A stretch of 64,000 nt of DNA from Clostridium thermopalmarium DSM 5974 (GTDB lineage Bacteria > Bacillota > Clostridia > Clostridiales > Clostridiaceae), in assembly GCF_002995795.1 (NCBI RefSeq), contig NZ_PVXN01000031.1, positions 1 to 64,000 on the forward strand. Direction: 5' to 3'. The notes under the pieces were generated by a model that did no database searches, had not been told where the DNA came from, and saw only the letters and a program-made list of their open reading frames with translations. A program made the position numbers and the translations under genes. The number at the start of each line of letters is the position of its first letter. Position 1 is the first letter of the stretch. This document shows, in pieces, positions 45,060-54,547 of the stretch.

Positions 45060-47424
45060 AAGTGATTTATTAAATAGATTTATATTTTTTGATGGAGCTA
45101 TGGGGACTATGCTTCAAAATAGAGGACTTAAGGCAGGAGAGGTTCCAGAAACATATAATATTCTGCATCCAGATATAATAAAAGAAATTCATGAAAAATA
45201 CATAAAAGCAGGAGCTAATATAATAACTACAAATACCTTTGGAGCTAATGAGTTAAAGCTTAAAGATACTGGATATTCTGTAGAAGAAGTGATAACAAGC
45301 GCTGTTAATATAGCTAAAGAAGCAAAAAAGAATAGCAGAGAAACATACATAGCACTAGATATTGGGCCAATTGGACAAATGCTGGAGCCTATAGGAACTT
45401 TAAGCTTTGAAAGAGCTTATGAGATTTTTAAAAGACAGGTAGAAGCTGGAGTTAAAGCTGGATGTGATCTTATATTAGTAGAGACAATTTCGGATTTATA
45501 CGAGGCTAAGGCGGCAATTTTAGCAGCAAAGGAAAACAGCAGTCTTCCAGTATTTTGTACCATGACCTTTGGAGAGGATGGAAGAACTTTTACAGGAACG
45601 GACCCTTTAACTATGGTTACTCTTTTAGAAGGTCTAGGAGTTGATGCTTTAGGAGTAAATTGTTCTCTTGGACCAAAGGAGCTGCTTCCTATAGCTGAAA
45701 AGATATTAGAATATTCTTCAATTCCTGTTATTGTTCAAGCAAATGCAGGACTTCCAAGAGTTGAGTATGGGAAAACTGTATATGAAATTACACCTGAAGA
45801 ATTTGTAGATAATATAAAAATAATGGCTAAAAAAGGTGCATCTATTTTAGGTGGCTGCTGTGGTACAGATGATGAGTACATAAAAAGAGTAGTGGAAGCA
45901 TTAAAAGACTTAAAACCTGTTAAAATAACAGATAAAAAATTAACTGCTGTATGTTCTTCAAGTAAAACTGTGATCTTAGGTAAAGAGGTAAAGCTTATAG
46001 GGGAAAGAATTAATCCAACAGGAAAGAAAATATTTAAAGAGGCCTTAAAAAATAATAATATGGACTATATACTAAGGGAAGCTATAAACCAGGTAGAAGC
46101 TGGAGCAGATATATTAGATGTAAATGTGGGACTTCCAGAAATAGATGAAAAAGAAGTTATGGTGAAAACAGTTAAAGAAATACAATCTATAATAAATGTT
46201 CCTCTTCAAATAGATAGTTCCGAGGCAGAAGTCATAGAAGCTGCAGTAAGAATTTACAATGGTAAGCCTATAATAAACTCGGTTAATGGAAAAGAAAAGG
46301 TCATGAGGTCCATTTTTCCTATAGTCAAAAAATACGGTGCCTGTGTTGTAGGGCTTACTCTTGATGATAATGGTATTCCATCAAAGGCTGAAGATAGAGT
46401 TGAAATAGCAGAAAAAATCATAAGCACTGCTATGGAATATGGCATAAAAAAAGAGGATATTTTAATTGATTGTTTAGTGCTTACAGCTTCAGCTCAGCAG
46501 AGTGAAGTTATAGAAACCATAAAAGCTGTAAGAATGGTTAAGGAAAAGTTTGGGGTTAAGACTTTGCTTGGCGTGAGCAATGTATCTTTTGGACTTCCTA
46601 AAAGGGAGATCTTGAATCAGACTTTTCTTGCTATGGCTTTAGCAGAGGGGGTAGATGCACCTATATTAAATCCTAACAATAAAGCTATAATGGATACAAT
46701 AAGAGCCTTTAAAGTTCTTTCTAATACAGATAGAGAGGCAAAAGAATATATCAGCATTTACTCCAAAGATGAACATAAAGAAACAATTCAAACAGAAAGT
46801 TATAGAGATTTAAAAGAAATAATAATAAAAGGACTAAAAGATGAAGCTATAGGGAAGACAAAAGAACTATTAAGGAGCAAAGATAGTCTAACTATAGTAG
46901 ATGAATATTTAATTCCAGCCTTAGATGTAGTAGGCAAAAAATATGAAAAGGGAGAAATATTTCTTCCACAACTTATTATGTCTGCTGAAACTGTAAAGAA
47001 TTCTTTTTCTGTAATCAAAGAAAAAATACAACTAGAAGGAAAAAAAGAAGTTTCTAAAGGAAAAATAATCTTAGCTACAGTACAAGGTGATATTCATGAT
47101 ATTGGGAAAAATATTGTAAAAGTTATTCTTGAAAATTACGGTTTTGAAATAATAGATTTAGGCAAAGATGTGCCTATAGAAAAGATAGTAGAAACAGCGA
47201 AAAAGGAAAAAGTAACCTTAGTTGGGTTAAGTGCCCTTATGACAACTACAGTAAAATCTATGGAGAAGACTATAGAAAGCCTAAGAAAAAACAATATACC
47301 ATGTAAGATTTTGGTTGGAGGAGCAGTATTGAACCAGGAGTATGCTGATATGATAAAGGCAGATTATTATGCTAAGGATGCACAAGAGGCGGTAAAAATT
47401 GCAAGAAGATTTTTTAACGTTTAG
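45049..47424 (+). CDS. metH: cobalamin-dependent methionine synthase, short form
   Basis: The 791-residue enzyme methylates homocysteine from methyl-THF via cobalamin. Domains in order are homocysteine-binding (about 1-290, zinc cysteines in GGCCGT near 268), pterin-binding (about 310-560, GERINPTGKK near 320), the cap (about 590-670) and the B12-binding domain with DIHDIGKN near 681-688, whose histidine is the cobalt ligand. It stops after that domain, so the reactivation domain is absent and supplied by the preceding gene. GTG 45049 follows AAAGGGGG. Confidence 0.94.
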   Translation: MGIKSDLLNRFIFFDGAMGTMLQNRGLKAGEVPETYNILHPDIIKEIHEKYIKAGANIITTNTFGANELKLKDTGYSVEEVITSAVNIAKEAKKNSRETYIALDIGPIGQMLEPIGTLSFERAYEIFKRQVEAGVKAGCDLILVETISDLYEAKAAILAAKENSSLPVFCTMTFGEDGRTFTGTDPLTMVTLLEGLGVDALGVNCSLGPKELLPIAEKILEYSSIPVIVQANAGLPRVEYGKTVYEITPEEFVDNIKIMAKKGASILGGCCGTDDEYIKRVVEALKDLKPVKITDKKLTAVCSSSKTVILGKEVKLIGERINPTGKKIFKEALKNNNMDYILREAINQVEAGADILDVNVGLPEIDEKEVMVKTVKEIQSIINVPLQIDSSEAEVIEAAVRIYNGKPIINSVNGKEKVMRSIFPIVKKYGACVVGLTLDDNGIPSKAEDRVEIAEKIISTAMEYGIKKEDILIDCLVLTASAQQSEVIETIKAVRMVKEKFGVKTLLGVSNVSFGLPKREILNQTFLAMALAEGVDAPILNPNNKAIMDTIRAFKVLSNTDREAKEYISIYSKDEHKETIQTESYRDLKEIIIKGLKDEAIGKTKELLRSKDSLTIVDEYLIPALDVVGKKYEKGEIFLPQLIMSAETVKNSFSVIKEKIQLEGKKEVSKGKIILATVQGDIHDIGKNIVKVILENYGFEIIDLGKDVPIEKIVETAKKEKVTLVGLSALMTTTVKSMEKTIESLRKNNIPCKILVGGAVLNQEYADMIKADYYAKDAQEAVKIARRFFNV

Positions 47425-47462
47425 AGGATGTTTTTAATAAATATAAACTAAGGAAAAAGACA

Positions 47463-47494
47463 AAAGGTAGATGTTTTATATGCATCTACCTTTA
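47463..47494 (+). terminator. terminator of the methionine-cycle operon
   Basis: An 11-bp perfect stem (AAAGGTAGATG / CATCTACCTTT) with a 9-base loop is followed by AATCT. The T-tract is short. Confidence 0.7.
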
Positions 47495-47522
47495 ATCTAT
47501 ATAATCAGAAGTTCAAATGATA

Positions 47523-47650
47523 TAGTTGTTGATTTTATTAATAAACACTTCTGTTAAGATTTATTAATAAATATACCAACAACCACTAAGAATTTGCAAT
47601 GGACTCATCTCCATTTACTTTTAGAATAAAAGCAGTACTTCTTAGTGAAA
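47523..47650. other. unassigned region with nested inverted repeats
   Basis: CACTAAGAA (47584-47592) pairs with TTCTTAGTG (47639-47647) and encloses two small hairpins, AATGGA/TCCATT and CTTTT/AAAAG, giving a possible three-way junction. Upstream, TTTATTAATAAA-type palindromes occur twice, flanked by GTTGTTG and CAACAAC. No gene is seen in the 47425-47789 gap. It may be a small RNA, a leader or chance. Confidence 0.3.
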
Positions 47651-47789
47651 CTTTGAATCCTTCTGACACTATTATATTAACCATTTTTAAAGTTTATATG
47701 TGGGGTATTTTTTGTTATAATATCCATAGAATATATAAATTTTTATTATTATATTAAAAAATAAATAATATATTTGGGAGTTGTTGACT

Positions 47790-48089
47790 TTGAATGAAGT
47801 AATATTTACTAAAGAAAAAACGGAAATAAAAATAAAAAAACCGAATATGTACAAGGTTCTTTTGCATAATGATGATTATACGACAATGGATTTTGTGGTT
47901 GAGATTTTAATCAAAATATTTAGGAAAAGTCCTATTGAGGCTGAAAGAATCATGTTTGATGTTCATAGAAAAGGCATAGGAATTGCCGGAATATATTCTT
48001 ATGATATTGCTTCAACTAAAATAAGACAAGTCATGATTATGGCAGAAGAAAATGGATTTCCATTAAAACTAACTTTAGAAAAGGAGTAA
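47790..48089 (+). CDS. clpS: ATP-dependent Clp protease adaptor ClpS
   Basis: The 99-residue adaptor has the core YKVLLHNDDYTTMDFVVEIL and the HRKGIGIAGIYSYDIA segment of ClpS. It delivers N-degron substrates to ClpA, encoded two bases downstream. TTG 47790 is chosen because GGGAG lies about nine bases upstream; the TTGs at 47781 and 47784 are too close to it. Confidence 0.93.
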   Translation: MNEVIFTKEKTEIKIKKPNMYKVLLHNDDYTTMDFVVEILIKIFRKSPIEAERIMFDVHRKGIGIAGIYSYDIASTKIRQVMIMAEENGFPLKLTLEKE

Positions 48090-48091
48090 TT

Positions 48092-50344
48092 ATGAATTTA
48101 GATAATTTATTAAAGGAAATATTTATAGCTGCGTATTCTGAGGCAAAAATTTCTAGGCATGAATATCTTACTCCAGAACATATACTATATGCAGCACTGC
48201 AATTTGAAGAAGCGAGAAAAATTATAATAGATTCTGGAGGAAATATTAATGAGCTTAAAGAGGATCTTTTGAAATTTTTTAGAGATGAGATTCCATTGAT
48301 AGATTATGGAGAGCCTATTCAAACTTTAGGAGTACAAAATATAATATCTTCCGCTGGAGCTCATGTGGTATCAGCAGATAAGGAAACAATAGGATTTCAA
48401 GATGTGTTGGTTGCGTTGTATGACTCAGAAGATACCTTTGCTAGTTATTTTTTAAGAAAACAAGGTATAAGAAGATTGGATATTCTCAAAAATATATCTC
48501 ACAATATATTTGCACAAAATAATGCTTATGAAGAATTAGCCTTAGACTCTGAAGAGGATGAAGAAGAATTTTATGAAACAGCAAATAGACGAGATATACT
48601 AAATTTGTATACTTTAGAATTAACGGAAAAAGCAAGAAGGGGAGAAATTGATCCTGTTATAGGAAGGGAAGACATATTAAAAAGGACTATACAAGTATTG
48701 TGCAGAAGATTAAAAAATAATCCAATCCATGTAGGTGAAGCAGGAGTAGGTAAGACTGCTATAACAGAGGGATTAGCTCAAATGATAGCAGATGACAAAG
48801 TTCCTGATGTTTTAAAGGGAAGCAAAATATATTCATTAGATATTGCAGCATTGCTAGCTGGTGCGAAATATAGAGGAGATTTTGAAGAGAGAATTAAAAG
48901 AGTATTAAATAGAATAAGAGAAAAAGAAAAGGCAATTGTGTATATAGATGAAATTCACAGCATTGTAGGCACTGGTGCTGCATCAGGAGGCTCTATGGAT
49001 GCTGCTAACATATTAAAGCCATTTCTGACTGATGGAAAGCTTAGAGTTATAGGTTCTACTACATACGATGAGTATAAAAAGTATTTTGAAAAGGATAGAG
49101 CTTTATCTAGAAGATTCCAAAAAATTGAGGTTCTGGAGCCTACAAGAGAAGATACTTATAAGATACTTCTTGGGCTAAAAAACACATATGAGAAGTACCA
49201 TGGTGTAATTTACACAGATGATGCTTTAAAAAGTGCTGTGGAATTAACTTCGAAATATTTACATGAAAGACATCTTCCGGATAAGGCTATAGATGTAATA
49301 GATGAGGCTGGTGCTTATGCTAGGTTAAAACCCAACAATAAAGAAGGAGATATAAAAATCACAGAAAAGGATATACAAAAGGTAATTTCAGTTATGGCTA
49401 AAATCCCTGAAAAAAATGTATCCTTAAGTGAAGTTGAGAGATTAAAAAATTTAAGCAAGGAATTGAAAAAGTTTATCTTTGGTCAGGATAAAGCTATTGA
49501 AACTGTAGTAGGAGCAATTAAGAGGTCAAGAGCAGGATTTAATGATGAGGAAAAACCTGTAGCGAGTCTTCTATTTGTAGGGCAAACTGGTGTTGGAAAG
49601 ACTGAAATTGCAAAGAAGCTTGCAGAAATATTAGATATTCCATTAATTCGGTTTGATATGAGTGAGTATCAAGAAAAACATACTGTAGCAAGGCTTATTG
49701 GTGCTCCTCCTGGTTATGTAGGGTATGAAGAGGGAGGACTTTTGACAGGTGCCATAAGAAAGACGCCTTATTGTGTACTTTTACTTGATGAAATTGAAAA
49801 GGCTCATCCGGATATCTTTAATGTATTACTCCAAGTTATGGATTACGCTACCCTTACAGATAATGATGGGAAGAGAGCTGACTTCAGAAATGTTATACTG
49901 ATAATGACCTCAAATGCAGGAGCAAGATTTGTAGGAAAAGAGATGTTAGGCTTTGGTTCAAGAGTCTTAAAAGAAGATTCCATAGCAAAAGAAGTAGAAA
50001 GAATATTTTCTCCGGAGTTTAGAAATAGGCTAGATGAAATTATTATATTTAATAAAATGGATGAAAACATGGCCTACTTAATAGCTAAAAAGTCTTTAAA
50101 AGAATTTGATGAAAAGCTTTCAGCAAAGAATATCAATTTAAATGTAACTGAGAAATGCTATAGGTGGATTGCGGAAAGAGGAGTATCTTCTATATATGGA
50201 GCAAGAGAAATACTTCGCATAGTTCAACAGGAAATAAAACCTTATTTTGTAGATGAAGTACTCTTTGGAAGTCTTTCAAATGGAGGAGAAGTAAAAGTAG
50301 ATGTTGTAAATGGAAAACTTATAATTAATAAATATCGAGGCTAA
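48092..50344 (+). CDS. clpA: ATP-dependent Clp protease ATPase subunit ClpA
   Basis: The 750-residue double AAA+ unfoldase has an N-terminal Clp repeat domain, Walker A1 GEAGVGKT near residue 212, KYRGDFEERIK near 262, and Walker A2 GQTGVGKT near 496 with LLLDEIEKAHPD near 563. The N-terminal and overall layout, with clpS directly upstream, identify ClpA rather than ClpC or ClpB. The partner ClpP is not in this window. Confidence 0.94.
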   Translation: MNLDNLLKEIFIAAYSEAKISRHEYLTPEHILYAALQFEEARKIIIDSGGNINELKEDLLKFFRDEIPLIDYGEPIQTLGVQNIISSAGAHVVSADKETIGFQDVLVALYDSEDTFASYFLRKQGIRRLDILKNISHNIFAQNNAYEELALDSEEDEEEFYETANRRDILNLYTLELTEKARRGEIDPVIGREDILKRTIQVLCRRLKNNPIHVGEAGVGKTAITEGLAQMIADDKVPDVLKGSKIYSLDIAALLAGAKYRGDFEERIKRVLNRIREKEKAIVYIDEIHSIVGTGAASGGSMDAANILKPFLTDGKLRVIGSTTYDEYKKYFEKDRALSRRFQKIEVLEPTREDTYKILLGLKNTYEKYHGVIYTDDALKSAVELTSKYLHERHLPDKAIDVIDEAGAYARLKPNNKEGDIKITEKDIQKVISVMAKIPEKNVSLSEVERLKNLSKELKKFIFGQDKAIETVVGAIKRSRAGFNDEEKPVASLLFVGQTGVGKTEIAKKLAEILDIPLIRFDMSEYQEKHTVARLIGAPPGYVGYEEGGLLTGAIRKTPYCVLLLDEIEKAHPDIFNVLLQVMDYATLTDNDGKRADFRNVILIMTSNAGARFVGKEMLGFGSRVLKEDSIAKEVERIFSPEFRNRLDEIIIFNKMDENMAYLIAKKSLKEFDEKLSAKNINLNVTEKCYRWIAERGVSSIYGAREILRIVQQEIKPYFVDEVLFGSLSNGGEVKVDVVNGKLIINKYRG

Positions 50345-50370
50345 GTAGATAACACTTAGCCTTTATATTT
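50338..50370 (+). terminator. terminator of clpS-clpA
   Basis: AGGCTAAGT pairs perfectly with ACTTAGCCT and is followed by TTATATTTAT. The stem starts inside the last codons of clpA. Confidence 0.75.
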
Positions 50371-50403
50371 ATATTTTTTAGATGTAAGATCTATAATTTA
50401 CAT

Positions 50404-50433
50404 TTGACATAAGGCAGGTTAAAGATATATAGT
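50404..50433 (+). promoter_or_regulatory. promoter of the antiterminator gene
   Basis: A consensus -35 TTGACA (50404-50409) is followed by TATAGT at 18 bases or TATATA at 16 bases. It lies about 45 bases ahead of the antiterminator start. Confidence 0.65.
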
Positions 50434-50476
50434 AAACACAGATAAGTATACTTTTGTATATAGAGTAGGTGATATT

Positions 50477-51307
50477 ATGGAAGATTATTATGTTGTAAAA
50501 AAGGTATTAAATAATAATGTGGTGATTGCACAAAAACAAGGAGAAGAATTTGTTCTAGTTGGCAAGGGCATAGGTTTTAATTCGGGTAAAGAGAAAAGGG
50601 TTTCAGAAGATAAAGTAGAAAATAAGTTTGTAAAACAGATAAACTATCACGAAGAAAATTTCAATAAGATTTTAGGTAAAATAGACGGAGAAATTGTTGG
50701 CATATCTGAAGAAATAATATCATTATGCGAAAAAAACTTCAAAACTAAACTAAATAAAGCCATACATATATCTCTTCCAGATCATATTAACTTTGCTATA
50801 AGAAGACTTAAAAATGGCGTTGAAATTAAGAATCCATTTTTACATGAATTATTGGCATTATATCCTGATGAGTATAGACTTGCAGAAAGAGCTTTAGGTA
50901 TGATAAATAATAGGTTAAATGTTGAGCTTCCAGAAGATGAAATTGGATTTATATGTATGCATATTAATGCTGCTTTAAATCAACAGCAGGTAAGTGATTC
51001 TTTAGCATATACAAGAAAGATTGGAGAATTAATGGAACTAATATCAAAGTTGCTAAATAAGACTTTCGATAAGAGTTCTATTGAATATATAAGAACAATA
51101 ACCCATTTGAACTTTGTAATAGAGAGAATAAAACAGAAAAAAACTATAAAAAATAACTTACTTGACATTATAAAAAAAGATTTGTATAATGATTATAACA
51201 TCGCGATGAAAGTTGCTTTAAAAATGGAAGATTTATTTTCTGTAGTACTACCTGAAGATGAAATAGGCTATATAGCTTTGCATCTTAATAGACTTTCAGA
51301 AATATAA
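50477..51307 (+). CDS. BglG/LicT/GlcT family transcription antiterminator
   Basis: The 276-residue protein has an N-terminal CAT RNA-binding domain (about 1-55, starting YYVVKKVLNNNVVIAQ), then two PTS regulation domains with histidines in HISLPDHINFAIRR near 97 and THLNFVIERIK near 215. It binds a RAT hairpin and prevents termination when not phosphorylated by the cognate PTS. The RAT and PTS gene lie directly downstream, so it is probably a GlcT-like regulator of that transporter. Confidence 0.9.
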   Translation: MEDYYVVKKVLNNNVVIAQKQGEEFVLVGKGIGFNSGKEKRVSEDKVENKFVKQINYHEENFNKILGKIDGEIVGISEEIISLCEKNFKTKLNKAIHISLPDHINFAIRRLKNGVEIKNPFLHELLALYPDEYRLAERALGMINNRLNVELPEDEIGFICMHINAALNQQQVSDSLAYTRKIGELMELISKLLNKTFDKSSIEYIRTITHLNFVIERIKQKKTIKNNLLDIIKKDLYNDYNIAMKVALKMEDLFSVVLPEDEIGYIALHLNRLSEI

Positions 51308-51323
51308 TCAAAAGAATAAAAAT

Positions 51324-51351
51324 TTGAAAAAATATAGAATCAAAATATAAA
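51324..51351 (+). promoter_or_regulatory. promoter of the PTS gene
   Basis: A -35 TTGAAA and a -10 TATAAA are spaced by 16 bases just upstream of the RAT sequence. Confidence 0.55.
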
Positions 51352-51370
51352 AAAGAGAAAGCATATAAAA

Positions 51371-51403
51371 GCAGTGTTACTATTGAATTAGGCACGAGCT
51401 TTA
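51371..51403 (+). promoter_or_regulatory. ribonucleic antiterminator (RAT)
   Basis: The sequence GCAGTGTTACTATTGAATTA followed by GGCACGAGCT resembles RAT sites recognised by LicT/GlcT proteins. It overlaps the left arm of the terminator that follows, so protein binding would exclude terminator formation. Confidence 0.82.
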
Positions 51404-51457
51404 AGGGAATAATAATTATACTATTATAATTATTTTCCTTTTAGCTCGTGTTTTTTT
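51393..51457 (+). terminator. regulated terminator before the PTS gene
   Basis: CACGAGCT (51393-51400) pairs with AGCTCGTG (51443-51450) and is followed by seven Ts. The loop contains a further A/T-rich hairpin. It is mutually exclusive with the RAT. Confidence 0.88.
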
Positions 51458-51544
51458 GTTTTAAATTATGGACTACCAAATGCTTTAGCTGAACAACATA
51501 TACTTATAATTTTGAGTTTTTGAACTAAACAAGGAGGTATTATA

Positions 51545-53557
51545 ATGAAAAAGTTATTTTCTATCTTACAAAAGATAGGAAAGTCACTTATGCTGCCAGT
51601 ATCTGTTTTACCAGCAGCGGGCTTATTATTAAGATTTGGTCAGCCGGACCTATTAAATTTACCATATATGGCGCAGGCAGGAGATGCTATATTTAGTAAT
51701 CTTCCAATGATATTTGCAGCAGGAGTTGCAATCGGTTTTACAGGTGGTGAAGGAGTTGCTGCCTTAGCTGCTGTCGTAGGACAATTTATTCTACAAGCAA
51801 TTATAAACGTTGCTAGTGCAAGTGCCGCTACATCTTTAGCTACAAAGCTTGCGGCTGAACAAGGAATGACGTTAGAGGCTTTTATGAAAACGGCTGCTTA
51901 TAATGATGTAGTATCTCAAACAACTATTAATATGGGGGTTTTTGGAGGTATAGCTATAGGTTTAATTGCAGGTATTTTATATAATAGATTCCATGATATA
52001 AAGTTGCCTCAGGTTTTGGGCTTCTTTGGTGGAAAACGATTTGTGCCAATTATAACTTCTCTTGCAGCTTTAATTTTTGGAATTATTGGAGTTAATATTT
52101 GGGCACCTATTCAAAATGGAATCAATGTCTTTTCACAATGGGCATCAACATCAGTGCTTGGACCTGCGTTCTATGCAGCAGGAAAAAGATTATTAATTCC
52201 AGTTGGACTACATCATATGTACTATCCAGCTTTCTTATACCAATTTGGTGAGTTTGTTTCAAATGGTGTAACTTACTTTGGAGATTCAGCAAGATATTTC
52301 CATGGAGATCCTACTGCCGGGTTCTTTATGGCATCTGAATTTCCAATACTAATGTTTGGTCTTCCAGGAGCTGCTGTAGCTATGATTGCAGCTGCTAAAA
52401 AGGAAAACAGAAAAAAAGTATCAGGTATGATGATATCAGCAGCATTTGTAGCATTCCTTACAGGAATAACAGAACCAATTGAGTTTTCATTTATATTTGT
52501 AGCACCAATGCTATTTATATTCCATGTAGCTGCGGCTTTCTTATCAGGTATTGTTACAAGTATGCTAAAGATTAGATTAGGATATACTTTCTCAGCTTCA
52601 TTTATAGACTACCTTTTAGGACTTAAGTTTGCAGGGCATCCATGGTTGATATGGCTAGTTGGTATAGCATTCTTTGCATTATATTTTGCAGTTTTCTCAT
52701 TTGCGATCAGAGCGTTAGACTTAAAGACTCCTGGTAGAGAAGATGAGGATGAAAATGTAGTAGCTCCAATAAATGTTAAGGGAGCTGAAAAAGCAGCAAA
52801 AGTTCTAGAAGCAATAGGTGGAAAAGATAATATACAAGTTCTTGATGCTTGCATTACAAGACTTAGACTTACATTAAAAGATCCATCAAAGGTAGATCAA
52901 GCTAAATTAAAGGCTTTAGGAGCTACTGGAGTGTTATTTGCTGGAAATAACGTTCAAGCTATTTTTGGAACAGAAGCTGAAAGAATTAAAGATAATATAA
53001 AGACTATTATAGCAAATGGTGGTTATGAGCCATCAAATGAACCAGAAGTAGATGAGAAAAAATGTGAAGTAGCAGCTGATAAGGACAAGAAGACTGCCGG
53101 AGGAACAGTATCAATATGTAATCCAATTGAAGGTGAAGTTGTTAAATTAGAGGAAGTTCCAGATGAAACTTTTGCAGGAAAGCTTTTAGGTGATGGATTT
53201 GCAGTTAAACCTTCAGGAAATAAAGTATATGCGCCTGTTAGTGGAGAAGTATCAGTATTATTCCCAACTAAGCATGCAGCAGTAATTTTAACTGAAGAAG
53301 GACTTGAAGTATTAATTCATATAGGAATTGATACTGTAAAATTAAATGGAGAAGGTTTTACAGCTCATGTAGCCCAAGGAGATAAAGTTAAAAAAGGAGA
53401 TTTACTTGTAACTTTTAATAAAGAAGTTATTGAACAGAAAGCAGCAAGTTCAATTTCTCCTGTAATTATTACTAATATGAATGAAGTAGCAAATCTTACA
53501 GTTGACTTTGGAAAGAAGAAAGTTCTTGATGAAGTTGTGAAAGTTAAAAAAGCATAA
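51545..53557 (+). CDS. ptsG: PTS glucose-family IICBA transporter
   Basis: The 670-residue protein joins a membrane IIC domain (about 1-400), a IIB domain with the phosphocysteine in LDACITRLRL near residue 435, and a IIA domain with the active histidine in VLIHIGIDTVKL near 590. The IIC part begins like glucose/glucosamine permeases, and VGLHHMYYPAFLYQFGE near 225 favours glucose over N-acetylglucosamine, though this is not decisive. Expression appears controlled by the RAT upstream. AAGGAGG precedes the ATG. Confidence 0.9.
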   Translation: MKKLFSILQKIGKSLMLPVSVLPAAGLLLRFGQPDLLNLPYMAQAGDAIFSNLPMIFAAGVAIGFTGGEGVAALAAVVGQFILQAIINVASASAATSLATKLAAEQGMTLEAFMKTAAYNDVVSQTTINMGVFGGIAIGLIAGILYNRFHDIKLPQVLGFFGGKRFVPIITSLAALIFGIIGVNIWAPIQNGINVFSQWASTSVLGPAFYAAGKRLLIPVGLHHMYYPAFLYQFGEFVSNGVTYFGDSARYFHGDPTAGFFMASEFPILMFGLPGAAVAMIAAAKKENRKKVSGMMISAAFVAFLTGITEPIEFSFIFVAPMLFIFHVAAAFLSGIVTSMLKIRLGYTFSASFIDYLLGLKFAGHPWLIWLVGIAFFALYFAVFSFAIRALDLKTPGREDEDENVVAPINVKGAEKAAKVLEAIGGKDNIQVLDACITRLRLTLKDPSKVDQAKLKALGATGVLFAGNNVQAIFGTEAERIKDNIKTIIANGGYEPSNEPEVDEKKCEVAADKDKKTAGGTVSICNPIEGEVVKLEEVPDETFAGKLLGDGFAVKPSGNKVYAPVSGEVSVLFPTKHAAVILTEEGLEVLIHIGIDTVKLNGEGFTAHVAQGDKVKKGDLLVTFNKEVIEQKAASSISPVIITNMNEVANLTVDFGKKKVLDEVVKVKKA

Positions 53558-53566
53558 TATTTAATA

Positions 53567-53600
53567 AAAAACACCAGGATTTTTCTTGGTGTTTTTTATT
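53567..53600 (+). terminator. terminator of the PTS gene
   Basis: AAAACACCAGGA pairs with TTCTTGGTGTTTT (G-T pairs included), ending in a T-run. Confidence 0.85.
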
Positions 53601-53629
53601 GTAACAATATTTTTAAATGGAGGGGCAGT

Positions 53630-53775
53630 AGGTGTAAGTGGAGAAAAAGGCGGTTTAGAGAGTTTAGATAATGGATAAGTTTAAAGAGTAAGAAAATAAC
53701 TTAAACTTAGTGCTTTAGCATCTACATTCTCTAAACTTCTCCACTCTTTACTCGTGCCTTGGCACCACCACTTCT
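53630..53775. repeat. dispersed GTTTAGAG/CTAAACTCC repeat family, copy 2
   Basis: GGTTTAGAGAGTTTAG on the left and CTCTAAACTTCTCCACTC on the right form an imperfect inverted repeat. AAACTTAGTGCTTTAGCA here matches AAACTTAGCGCCTTGGCG of the 62.8 kb copy. It lies after the PTS terminator and directly beyond the 3' end of the ferritin-like gene. Confidence 0.6.
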
Positions 53776-53780
53776 TTACT

Positions 53781-54452
53781 TTACCATAGGTCGTCGTCCA
53801 TTCTTTTATCACCGTGTTTGGTTTTGCTGCTCTTACATTTTTTATCGCTGTGGCATTTGCCGTCTTTCTCTTTTTTGTCTCCTTTATGTTTGTGTATATC
53901 ATGCTTTAGATTTGTTATATTTTCAACATAATAGTACATATCATTTACATTACTTTGTATTTCATCCTTATTATTATTATCCATATGATGTTGCATATGA
54001 TGAAGTATAGTATATAGATATACAAACCTAGTTGCGTGTTCTTGCTCATCTGTAATAATTTCATAAAGCATATCTCTTAACTGCATATTAGGAAGCATAG
54101 ATTTAATTTTTCTATATAGTTCCACAGCTTCAAGTTCTCCATCTATACTGCTTTCTACAGCTTCTATAAGGGAATCATATATTTTATCTTCTGGAACAGG
54201 AATGTTTATCAGTTGCCCTGTGATCATATGATAGATATATTGAAACATTTTATAATGTTTTCCTTCATCATCATATGCAAATTCTATTTGCCTTTTGACC
54301 TTTTTATCTTTAGTCATTTCCATCATTCTACCATATTTAGCTCTATCGGCTCTTTCATCCTTCATTGCTTCTATAAGCAGATTAATTAGCTCTTGACTTG
54401 GTTGATAAGCATTTAACATTCCGTGACAGCCTCTGTAGTCATTGATATACAT
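53781..54452 (-). CDS. ferritin-like diiron protein with charged tail
   Basis: The 223-residue protein has a four-helix ferritin-like region (about 15-150) with candidate iron ligands in KDERADRAKYGR, YDDEGKHYKMF (E-x2-H), DGELEAVELYR and TDEQEHATRF (E-x2-H). After residue 165 comes a Lys/His/Asp-rich tail with two cysteines (GKCHSDKKCKSS), which may bind metal. The closest broad family is rubrerythrin-like; no rubredoxin centre is present. ATG 54452 follows AGGAGG. Confidence 0.78.
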   Translation of the reverse strand: MYINDYRGCHGMLNAYQPSQELINLLIEAMKDERADRAKYGRMMEMTKDKKVKRQIEFAYDDEGKHYKMFQYIYHMITGQLINIPVPEDKIYDSLIEAVESSIDGELEAVELYRKIKSMLPNMQLRDMLYEIITDEQEHATRFVYLYTILHHMQHHMDNNNKDEIQSNVNDMYYYVENITNLKHDIHKHKGDKKEKDGKCHSDKKCKSSKTKHGDKRMDDDLW

Positions 54453-54547
54453 ATATGTTTCCTCCTATAAATTACATTACAATATATGATATGGGACATA
54501 ATATATAGAGGTGACAAAGTTTAAATGGAGTTTAGGAGGTGATAAAT

